Below, piece by piece: positions 36,582-46,630 of a stretch of DNA of 64,000 nt. Both the position numbers and the translations under genes were made by a program. Each line of letters opens with the position of its first letter. The first letter of the stretch is position 1. The stretch is from Cunninghamia lanceolata (Eukaryota > Streptophyta > Pinopsida > Cupressales > Cupressaceae): contig BSBN01000297.1 of assembly GCA_027924645.1 (NCBI GenBank), positions 2,852,001 to 2,916,000 of the forward strand. The letters are read 5' to 3'. The notes under the pieces were generated by a model. The model did not search any database, had not been told where the DNA came from, and saw nothing but the letters and a program-made list of their open reading frames with translations.

Positions 36582-36916
36582 GTGGAAGAGAAAAAGAGGA
36601 TAGCCCTCATAAATTGGGATAGAGTCCTTTTACCAAAACCTAAAGGAGGGTTGGGGTTAAGGAAAATTCACCTAATCAATAAAGATCTTAAGGCGAAGAT
36701 GGGTTGGAACCTTTTAAAAGATAGTAAGGATTGGAGTGGCATCATAAGGGAAATATACCTTTCTAATGAGGACCCCAGTCAGTTTCTTGTTGCGGTTGGA
36801 GTTCTTAAAGGATCTGTTATATGGAACAATGTCCTAAAATATAGAGCTCTGCTCCAAAAAGGGATCAAGTGGAAACTTGACAATAGGAGAATGATGATAT
36901 TTTGGGATGATAACTG
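36582..36916 (+). pseudogene. LINE ORF2 post-RT region, cut off
   Basis: ALINWDRVLLPKPKGGLGLR is the conserved post-RT block of plant LINEs (W-x3-C-PK-GGLG; Leu stands in place of Cys). The frame continues to RRMMIFWDDN and then meets a TGA created at the junction with repeat copy 2, where LINEs normally continue with W and the zinc-binding region. Confidence 0.88.
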
Positions 36917-37189
36917 ACAAATTAGGAAACTACATATTTGGATGACAATTAAATTCCAAATCAACAAGTGAGATGCACTCATGATACATAAGATCATTTA
37001 GATTTGGAAGCTAATGAAACACTAGACTAGCAGGTGAGATGCACTCAAGTTATATAAAAACATCTAGATGGTCCATTGAAGAGCATTCTGAAGATACCAA
37101 TTGAAAGGGTTCACAAGAAGCCCTATCCACTAGATGATGGTGCAATTAGGCTAAGTAGACAATCTCAAATCCTTAAACAAATGAATATA

Positions 37190-37870
37190 TAATCATACAT
37201 GAGACACAAGAAGCAAGAAAAAGAGAATTCAAATAAATAAAAGTAAGGGAAAAAAGAAAACAAAGGCGAGAAAAATCTAATGAATTGAAAAAAAGTAAAG
37301 GAGGAAATAATAAAATATTTAAAGAGAATTAAAGAGAAAAAAGAGGAAAGAGGAAAAGATGCAACAACAAAGGGAGAATGAGTAAAAGAAAGAGTAAGAA
37401 AGGCTTGAAAAAGAACAAAGGCAAACAGTGAAGGATATGAATCAAGCATAAGATACAAGTAGGAAGAGGTGTTTGAGTACTCCCTCAAACCTTCTAATTG
37501 CACATCATCAAATTCTCAAGGATATGTAAAACATATTAAGCCCTTCTTATGCCATGCTTAACAACTTCCAATTTAGTAGCCACCCTCATTTTCCTACAAG
37601 CCAAATCCAAATTTTTGCTCTCTTTGATCAAGCAATGTTTGGTCATCTTTCTTTAACAATGATGAATATGTCAATCATAAATCTTGTTGTATCAAATCCT
37701 AACATTACTTCAATAGGAAATCTTATAGAAGATCTAGAGCCATTCCCAAGATTTATTGTAAAAGTTAGAAAATGGATTTCATATCAAGTTTTTGGTATGA
37801 CATACATGGAATATGTCAAAACTTTTACAAACCATCTAGTCAGAAATGCCTTAGGGACTTTGTAATAGAA
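37190..37870 (+). pseudogene. Lys/Glu-rich coding remnant, unrecognised (copy 2)
   Basis: Counterpart of 25900-26620. Here 37554-37865 remains open for 103 codons, with NLIEDLEPFPRFIVKVRKW near the middle. The protein family is unknown. Confidence 0.4.
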
Positions 37871-40557
37871 TTTAATGATTTTGTAATACTTTTTCAAAGG
37901 ATTATCTTACCATACTATGCAACCAACATTACCACAATGTAATGTATGGAATATGGAATATGGTTGGTCTTGTTTTGTTTGGGACTGATTTTGTTGTAGT
38001 TCTCTTGGTACCCTAGCCCAATATGGGTAATTATCAAGGTTTTATGATGTAATGCCAATTTGATAGAACTTCTCATGTATGGGACTGGGACCCTTTTCCT
38101 AGCTAAACTTAATTAAAAATAATGTCTTAGAAATGTTTTAATAGATGCTAATGATTTTGAAATGTTTTGTCAATGGATTGTGAAATAAAATTATGTAAGT
38201 ATACACAAAAAATGATTTCATATATATATAAATTCATGCAATTAGCAACTTTGTTTATCTGTTATAGAGGATTTTGTTAAGTTTTGTAGGTGGATGGTGA
38301 TATAAGAATATGCAATTTGTCAATACCATAAAAGTAAATTCTTGCAATGTAATTTGTCAATACTATGAAATCAAATTTGTCAATAAAATGAAACTAAATT
38401 CTTACAATGTAGCTTGTCAATACCATGAAAGAATATGTATCTTGCAAAAAAATTCAAACAAAAAGTATAGTGTTAAAAAATTGCATACCCACTCTATAAT
38501 TTACATTTATTTTAGTGCCCACCCACTTAGCCATTTTTCTTATCCTTTTTCCTAATCTAAAGTGTAAAATATTATGTTTTTGTGTTTTTACTTGATTTTA
38601 CATTTTTTTCTAACATGTACCTGACATTTTCCCTATTTGTTCTTAATATTTTTCATTTTGATAGTTTTCGGACTCTAGTATGAATAAGTTAACATCTCCA
38701 TAAGTAGTAGCATCCTTAAATTTTTAAAATATATAAACATGTTTTAACCCACCTTTTTCTATTTTCCGTTGACTGAAAACCCTAGCCACATCACTTTTTT
38801 ACATTTTCACTTGAAATGACTTATTTTGTCTATTTAAGAACCTTTTGTGGAAATATTTGCTTCTCTTAATGATTCACTCTCTCTCTTAATCATTATCATC
38901 TCTCTTAAAAATTCTTTTTATGTTGTCTCAACCATTCCTTTGATCTCTTAGTAGCACTCTTGTTCTGCTAGTTGTATCCATATTTTGTATCCTCTCTCTC
39001 TCTTCAAAAGCTCACATTCTCCCTCATTTTTCACAAAGGCTTGCAACCCATTGGAGATCTGCATGATACAATGAAGGCTTTCATAATTTTATTATTAGTT
39101 ATGTCTTCATTTTTATTTCAACACTCAAGGGTTTCAAGTTCATGAGAAAAATATTCAATCATTGCAATATCTAGTTCTATTCTTTTTGGTAAATTTTGGT
39201 TCTTTAATTTGTACTTGTATTCCATCCCTAACATTGTTATTTGTTCCATATTTTGATTTACATTGATATCATTTCTTGAAGTTTTATTTAAGCATCATTG
39301 TTATTAGAAGGAAATTCTTCCTCATCTCTCTTCTATATAGGGAGTAGAGCTTGTGGGTAGTTGATCCTTTCTCCTTCTTTTATTGATCTACTCTCTTGTT
39401 CCATTCTTCCCTTCTTCATTTCTCATTTTAGAAAAGTGATGTGTGAAGTTTCTCCTCTCTTATTTTCTTGACTCCCCTCCTTTTCCATTCTTTTTTATTG
39501 CTTAAAAGGGTTGATCTCTCCTTAAGTCCTTGATTTGGGGAAGCTTCCTTTTGATTTCCTCTCCCTTTGAGTTCTCCCTAACTTAACAATATTCTTCATA
39601 TTGCTCACATTTAAATGCTAAAAATATCTTGTTATATTCTTTAGATTATTTTAAAATTTGTTATAAGACTTTGTAATCTCATACTTAGCACTTAATTCGA
39701 TTATTCACTTCCCTTTGTCCTCATGCACAAATAACATAGTATGTCTCTAAGATTATTTGTCACTAGTTGCTACACACATTTTTTTATTCGAACTTTTGTT
39801 ACAAATCTAAAGTGCACACAAATCTATTTGGTTGTCTATGGAGGTCAAAAGGCCAAAATAAGGATCTAACCCTTTTGACAAGCTCTTATGTAGCCACCCT
39901 CTTTCCTCCTTTGTCTCAGATACAAGTTCAACATTTTTGGACACACCAAAGAAGAAAAATTCCTCTTGATGACATACAATTTTATTATTTATTCATATTT
40001 AATTTCCTTCAAATTAATTTAGTTTTAATCAATTTATCTCTACATATATCATGTGCTCTATTCACCTTTGTCCATTCTATTTTGTAGGTCTTGACTTGCT
40101 AGTCTGTCAATTTCTATTTTTCTACACAATGTGTAGGACTCAAGCATAGTCTCATTGACATCCTCATGGGCACACCATCATCCTTGCATCATAATAAAAA
40201 TTGTATCAAAACCTCAACGATCTAAAACCCCCAAAAAGAAAAACTCATTTCATAAATTGTAAAACAAAACATACCCAAAACATTAAATGGATAAGGAAAT
40301 AAAAAATCATCACATGTACCTAATTTTTTAATCAAAATGCCCCAAAATAAGTTGTAGAAAGTCCACATAATTCAAAATGGAAGCCTTAGGTGCCAAGATA
40401 TCAAGAAAAATGATAATGTCTAGGGGATATTAAAATCTTGTCATCATACATGGCGCATGCTCTTAGATTCTTTCCAAACATAGATTTAAATTGATGTTCT
40501 TAGTGGGGGGTATCCTTGGCTAGAAAAACTTTAGACATGGTGGGGCAAAGATTGACC

Positions 40558-40562
40558 ATGGG
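40558..40562 (+). repeat. Left target-site duplication of the solo LTR
   Basis: ATGGG, repeated at 41438-41442. The empty site in copy 1 (GACCATGGGTATGAC near 29267-29281) has it once. Confidence 0.95.
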
Positions 40563-41437
40563 TGATGCAGGAGCATCCAGTGGTGTAAGGACAATCTTGC
40601 ATCACCCAAAAAGAAGTTAATTCAAAACCATTGTAGTTGTTTTCATTTCTTCCCATAATTAGTGTTTTTGGTTCCATAATATCCAGAATAAAATGTAGGA
40701 CTTTCAGTTTTTCCAAAACTACTAAAAATAGTGCCCTGCCTATTTTGGAAAGTGTACCTGCTATTTTTAGAAAGTTTGCATTTGGGCACGTAATGAAGCA
40801 AAAGCTTCCAGAAAGTTACATAACGGAAATATAAGACCTTTGGTGAAGGAATCATGCAAAGATCATTTGTGAGCTGAAATATATTAAAGTTTTTGTTTTC
40901 TGAAAAGCCCCTGAAAATTTACGGAATGAGATATGAGGCACTAAAACTTCTCATAACATCTCAAAAAGTTGATGAAAATCTATTTACAGATTTCTAGCGT
41001 GATAGTTCACATCGCGAGCTTTCCGACGCTTAAAACAGTTCGTCAATCGGACACCCGGATCAAAAGTTATGCTTCCCGGAAGTTGCCCTACTTTTGGAGG
41101 GAGTTGCAAATTTTGAAATTTAGCTAGAGGCCGCCAAAAAGTGTTATTTATGACTATTTTGGGAACCCTGGGCAGTAGTAGAGTTAAGGGGGCCAGTGTA
41201 GGGTCAAGAATAGGTGGGAAAACAGAAACCCTAGCTGATTTGGGGTTACATAAGGCTGAAGATTCTAGAGTCTTGAGGTTGGGAAAGTTGTAATGTGTTG
41301 CAGCCAATAGAAGATTCATCCTCTGATTATAATTGAGCTTCTATAATGTAATGAGTTGCCCAATTCAATAAAAGAAAGTTCTATTTGATGTGTTCAATAT
41401 TTGTTATTGTGTGTTTTGTGATTTACCCCCTTCATCA
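40563..41437 (+). mobile_element. Solo LTR, 875 bp, inserted in repeat copy 2
   Basis: It starts TGATGCAGGAGCATCC and ends CCTTCATCA: TG...CA termini with TGATG/CATCA inverted ends, flanked by 5-bp ATGGG. Copy 1 of the large repeat provides the intact pre-insertion site. A polyadenylation signal (AATAAA near 41368) and T/G-rich stretch lie near the 3' end, which fixes plus orientation. Its first 45 bases closely match the LTR start at 44845 (AGGAGCATCCA...CAATCTTGCATCACC). Loss of the internal part is expected from LTR-LTR recombination. Confidence 0.93.
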
Positions 41438-41442
41438 ATGGG
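41438..41442 (+). repeat. Right target-site duplication of the solo LTR
   Basis: Second ATGGG copy, followed by TATGACAACCC, which matches copy 1 after its single ATGGG. Confidence 0.95.
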
Positions 41443-43007
41443 TATGACAACCCTCATATTTTTTGCAAGTGCAATTGTGATGTCATTGGCACCTTTCTTT
41501 ATGTGGCTCATGGTGGGCAAATTGGTAGATGGCATGGGAGTGGGCAAAATTAGTAAAAATGAATTCTTCAACCTAGAAAATGCTCAATTTGGCATATGCA
41601 TGTTATCCTTGCTCATTAGATTCCTAAACTAAGCAATTAGCAAAAAAATTCCTTAGGGAAGGAATTGATTGAAAGACTAAACCAAAAAGCATTTACACAC
41701 GAATGTTAGCATTATAAGATTAAGGCAAGTAGTTTCAGGGTTAGTTGTTTTAAGATTGGGGAAGGCTTTTCTTAGGTTTAGGGTTTTATTTAACAAAAAT
41801 ATATTATCAAAATAATTTGATTAGGTTAAGAGTGTTCATTATGTAGTGTTAAATTGTTTAACTTGTTAGCTACGTGTTTACATAATTCAATGTTAAAGAT
41901 GTTTTAAAATATGATTAAATAAACAACTTGAGTGTTTTTATAAATAATATCAAGGGAAAATATTTAATTAAGTTTGTACCAATAATTTTAAAGTCTATCA
42001 TGGGTCATGGGTCGTGTATAAAAAGCCTTTTATTTATACCTTTTGTAAATATCAATGTTGTGAAATCATATTTGATAATGTAAACCTAAAATCTTAAATT
42101 TAAACAGTAAACTTACCAAATAAACTACTATAAAATTTTGAAAATTAATTGTCACATACAATTTTGAAAATAAACTACTATAAAATTTTGAAAATTAATT
42201 GTCACATACAATTTTGATTTTGAAAGATGTAAAATTAAAATACACAACTAACAAGTCCTTTCCTCTATTGGATATATATAGTTGTAACTCCTATATCTAA
42301 TTCATAAGATCCTTATTCAACGTTGAGAAATTGAATTGAATATTAGAGCAGCAGTTATGATTAACGCTTCATTGAACTAATCTCAACAAGGAAGCTTGCC
42401 TTCTGCGTCATCCATCCATTTAACTTGGTCAGAATTTCTTATATTACTTTTTAATGGTCACCGAATCTCATCCCACTGTATTTCGATGCAAGCAAAGGAT
42501 TTAATTTATTCATTGACGTTGTCCTGTCGATCAAACACACCATCATCATTATTTTTATTGTAAGTCTGTGAATTTCAATGTTTAAGACTGTGGGGGATGA
42601 TTAAAGAGACGAAGCATATCTGGTTTTAAATGAATATACTAAGTTGCATGGATCCCAACTGAAAAAGCTTCTATTGTTTTTAATATTATGGCGGAGATAG
42701 AAAAGGAGGATAGATTATGCTTGTTATAATTCATGACTACCTTCACCAGAAAAACTCTACCCTGAATTTTACGGTCTGAACTCCGAGGTGAGGTGACTTA
42801 ATTTGAATATAAGGGATATGAATAATGATGACAATCCTTTAGTCTCCATCGAAATTTAAATATCGAGGCAATTTAGAGTGTTAAAGTGATTGGAAGAAGA
42901 AGAATTCTACTTAAAGAGTGAAGCTGTAGACTTGATAGCTAAAAAGAATAACTAGAAATTGCATTTCTTATCTCTATACTTGTTTGTTTTGAGCAGTAAC
43001 AATCAAA

Positions 43008-43135
43008 TAGATGAGTAATTGTCACTTCTAACTAGATTTTTTTTTATCATAGAATTTATTAGGGTTTGAACAATAACAATCAAATAGATGAGTAATTGTC
43101 ACTACTAACTAGATTTTCTTATCGTAGAGTTTTCT
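43008..43135 (+). repeat. Tandem duplication of ~75 bp (copy 2)
   Basis: Counterpart of 30766-30925, with the same unit start AACAATCAAATAGATGAGTA. Confidence 0.85.
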
Positions 43136-43659
43136 AGGGTATTAAAAACTTAGAGTTGTATTGAGAATTTTCTTCGTTTCTAGTTCTTATTTCTTATTAT
43201 AATTAGTATTCAAGTCCTCTAATGAATGGTCATTTGAGATTTTTAAGTGGCACAACAATTATGTGGTTGATTGCTAATGCTTAGGAATTGTGAAGTTGTA
43301 TGATAGTGTCTAGGTCTTGGAAGGATAAAGAGTTGCTACTTTGTAATGCTAAGATCTCTACTTATAAGTGGAATAAGGAGGTGAGAATGGAGAACTTAGA
43401 CCATATGCATGCACGTGTGGCTACCATGGAAAATAACATGGAAAGAGTGATGATGAATCATAATTGGACATGACCCAACAATAAGAGTGGATAGTCCAAG
43501 ATCAATCATATGTGGAATTTGTGTTATGTGTTCTAGCCAAGAAAGTTGTTATTAGATACATTTGAGAAGTCATACATGACAAAGATACGTCCATGCATGA
43601 GAAGCCATTAAAAAAGGCTTCTCATAAAATATGAACATACCTTGTTCAAATTTGAGATA

Positions 43660-44000
43660 AAAATGGAAATAAAATATTTTGAAGGATAAATTAGTGCTAA
43701 GTTTTTGGATACATGGATTAAGAAAATGGAGGTATATTTTAGTGTGCATAATGTTAGTCAGGGACAAAAGATTTATTTTCCAAACTTAAAATGGAAGGAT
43801 ACGCTCTTATATCCTAGGAAAGCTATTTGGATACTTTTAAAAAGAAGAAAAATCCTATTGTTGTTTGTTAGGATGAGTTCAAAGAGATGTTGCATAAAAA
43901 TTATATCTATATGGGCATAAAAATGATCAAAAGATTAAATGGTTGTATTCCAAGCTAGATGATGAACAAAATTTGTGTATGACTAAGTTGTAAAGCACAA
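43660..44000 (+). pseudogene. Ty3/gypsy gag fragment (copy 2)
   Basis: Counterpart of the copy-1 fragment: FLDTWIKKMEVYFSVHNVS (43699-43755) and GQKIYFPNLKW, then DEFKEMLHK in the next frame. A frame shift is at the same place as in copy 1, so the gag was already broken before the duplication. Confidence 0.78.
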
Positions 44001-44844
44001 TTACTTCTTTTTGTGACCCTTGTCACACTTGCTTTATCTATTTCAATTGCATATCATTTATGTATCTTAGATGGTATGTTGAAATTATCAACCCTTAAGT
44101 TCTAGCTTACACAAAAAATGGCATTGATTTTAATAGTATATTATGTGGATGCTTACCTTTTGTTCAAGTCTTTATATGTTTTCTATAATCATAATAATTA
44201 ATTACATATAATAGCTATTATTGGTGATCTAGAAAATGGTATTGACGGTTCCTACTTATTATAATGTTTTTCAACAACGTCATTTTAAGTATGCTCCTAG
44301 GACCCTTGTATTAGGGTTCCATAGTATGTCTCTTTATGATTATTTAATTAAGTGATCTATGTGATATTCTTATTGTGCTAAAGAAGGTAACATTTATAGA
44401 CATTTTTTTTTCTTGTGGTACCATGGTCTTCATCATGATGGTTATTAATAGGGTATGAAACTTAAAGGATAGTTATTTTTAGTAATTGTAACTGATTGTT
44501 ATTACCAAAATTAGATAACCATGCATTTGTGTAAATTATTATCATTGTAGAATCATTGTGAATAATTGGAACTTGTTATAATTGAATTGTGATTAGTGCG
44601 TTTCTAGATTTTTAAATTGTGTCTATACAATTATTGTTTAGATAATATAATATCTCAAACAAATTACAACATTAGTAAATGATGATGATTATTTGTTTAT
44701 AACCATTGTGATTATTGTGATGTCAAATAGATGTTGATTTTAATTTTTCTATTGTGTAATGAGCAACAATAGAATTAGACCTATATGCATGTTGCATCAT
44801 ACTATATGTTGCATTCTTTGTACTGCAATTGATTAAGTATTATG

Positions 44845-45604
44845 TGATGTAGGAGCATCCAAGATGTAAGAGCAATCTTGCATCACCGAGAACATTTTAG
44901 TTCACATTTGTTTGTTTTTTACATCTTTAAAATAATTCTCCAGTCATCATATGATCATCACAACTTGGGTTTCTCACCACAAAATCATATTAGAGTTCTA
45001 AACTTAGTCACAAGCATATCAAAGATCGTTTCTTTTAATCGTGTAGCAACTATATGAGATTTATGGTAATTCTTGGGTACATTTTTAAGTTCATCAAGGT
45101 CCCAAGGAGGTTTGTGGTGTGAACCATATCATGACCCAATGCATATTCTGTACAACATTCATTCCAAAAGGTTCCCAACTACATGCTAGCAAAATATATG
45201 TTCCATCTAGCATCAAGTTTTGTGTCACATTGTGTCTAGCATAGATCATTCCTAAGGATAAGAATCATTATATAAACACCACTCATGATCATATAAAGAC
45301 AATTAACTTTAGTTCTATCTTTGAAAGATTGATTTTGATATCTTTATGGAAGATCAGTAGCAGATTGAAGAACATTGTAATATCTTTTGGAAATTCTATA
45401 ATTCACACATAATTGTATCCATGCATCTTTGAAGGCTAAAGCCTCAAGTTATAATCTCATTGTGGTAAATTGCAATTCATGACAATGAATCAATAAGATC
45501 TATTTCCATTATTTGTTGTATCAATTGAGTTTTATTGTTAAATTCATGTAGTAGTTGCATGGTTGGATAATTCTTAATTGGACCCTCTGGCCATGATTAC
45601 ATCA
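44845..45604 (+). mobile_element. LTR, 760 bp, of the same family as the solo LTR
   Basis: It starts TGATGTAGGAGCATCCA, matching the solo LTR at 40563, and ends GATTACATCA directly before a primer-binding site. TG...CA ends are present. The body is more diverged from the solo LTR than the first 45 bases. A poly(A)-like AATCAATAAGA lies near 45488. It begins about 65 bases after the end of repeat copy 2. No matching 3' LTR is recognisable downstream in the window, so the element is incomplete or its right LTR has been lost. Confidence 0.78.
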
Positions 45605-45606
45605 AA

Positions 45607-45620
45607 TGGTATCAATGCAT
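45607..45620 (+). promoter_or_regulatory. Primer-binding site, iMet tRNA type
   Basis: TGGTATCAATGCAT, two bases after the LTR's CA, matches the plant iMet primer site TGGTATCAGAGC with small changes. Reverse transcription of the element would start here. Confidence 0.8.
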
Positions 45621-46009
45621 AGTTTTGCATCCTATGAAGGTCAAGGGTTTCCACTTGTAAACAAATTGTTGAAATTGAGAAAGTCTACAAAAAGCTTGTA
45701 AACAAAGAACCAACTATGAACCACTTTATAGGAGTGATTGTGGAGAGACTATTAACTTTAAGGTAGTTTAGATCAAGGGTATGTGCAGGATCATGATGGG
45801 CCAAACTATACCTCTAAGTGGCAATGAAAATACAAAAAATCAGACTTTATCAAGTTCATGTGAAAATTTGAATGGATTATCTACACAATTTGAAAAAGAT
45901 GTAAGAACGAAATTTGTAAAGAATTGAATCTAGTTTATAGGCTACTATTTTTTTAAAAAAACTAAATTTACTTAGTGAAAATTGAATATTTCAATGAACA
46001 GTTATTAAA
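45621..46009 (+). other. Leader of the LTR element, no gene
   Basis: Follows the primer site; no gag frame is visible. Confidence 0.4.
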
Positions 46010-46360
46010 TTTTTCAGAAAAAAATAAAAAGTGGGTGTCTGTCCAGCCAACCTAACTATGAGTAAAAATATATATATTTTTTTGAAACTTTCAAAATAAG
46101 CAGAGAACTCATGTCCGGATGTGACGCATATTTATTTGAAATTTTTTTTCAATAAAATAATTAGTTATGATTTTTTTACTGTGAATTTTTTTAAAAACTA
46201 AAAAGTAATTTTCCAGCCAACCTAACTCAATAAAAAAATTGAAATTAAAAATTTATTTTTTTAACCTATAGCCAGAAAAGCATAGAGTGTGACGCAAGTT
46301 TCAGATCTCAAAAAGGTGAAATGGTTTGAAAGTTATGGATGTTTTTCAATCAGTGTGTCC
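46010..46360. repeat. Direct repeat, two units of ~170 bp
   Basis: CCAGCCAACCTAACT occurs at 46043 and 46213, and TGTGACGCA at 46120 and 46288, giving a ~168-170-base period. The rest of each unit is T-rich and diverged. It resembles subterminal or leader repeats of a transposon, but no element edge is visible. Confidence 0.7.
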
Positions 46361-46577
46361 ATCAGGATTTTAGAGACATGGTATATCGAAAATTATTAAT
46401 AATTATTTAATAAAATGATAATCAAACAAATCTTATATTTTTAGAAAGCTAACAATTTTTTCTATAAACCTTTTTTGTTTTATCAATTTTACATAAAAAA
46501 AGTCGTCAGCACGAAGGGTGAAGTTCGAAGAAGAGACTGAAACATGAAAACATGTTAGAATCTATGAAAAGTCAACA

Positions 46578-46630
46578 ACCAAAATGGATATCCGTTTTGC
46601 TTCGGTAATAGCAAATCAAAACAGATATCC
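46578..46630. repeat. GGATATCC motif pair (left cluster)
   Basis: AAAATGGATATCCGTTTT at 46579 and an inverted-looking AAAACAGATATCCATTT at about 46609 form an inverted pair about 30 bases apart. The same 18-base sequence recurs at 62671. See the related clusters at 49484 and 62560. Confidence 0.6.

Larger units (their letters stand above)
32578..36916 (+). mobile_element. L1-type LINE, plus strand, 3' truncated
   Basis: It starts at the ATG of ORF1 (32581) within about 15 bases of the end of repeat copy 1. It continues through ORF1, endonuclease, RT and the post-RT region, and ends at FWDDN (36900-36914) where repeat copy 2 begins. The last ~150 codons of ORF2 (zinc-binding region), the 3' UTR and the poly(A) are absent. 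LINEs usually lose 5' ends when they insert, so a lost 3' end points to a later rearrangement. Frame breaks show it is inactive, though it is better preserved than the LINE at 5.7-12.2 kb. Confidence 0.92.
36917..44779 (+). repeat. Large direct repeat, copy 2 (~7.9 kb, with solo LTR)
   Basis: This aligns with 25652-32566 in the same orientation. The extra length is explained by the solo LTR plus one target duplication at 40563-41442. The left junction is AACTG|ACAAATTAGG within the LINE, and the right end is TTAGAC|CTATATGC. No target duplication is seen at these outer edges, so segmental duplication or recombination fits better than two independent insertions. Confidence 0.92.
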
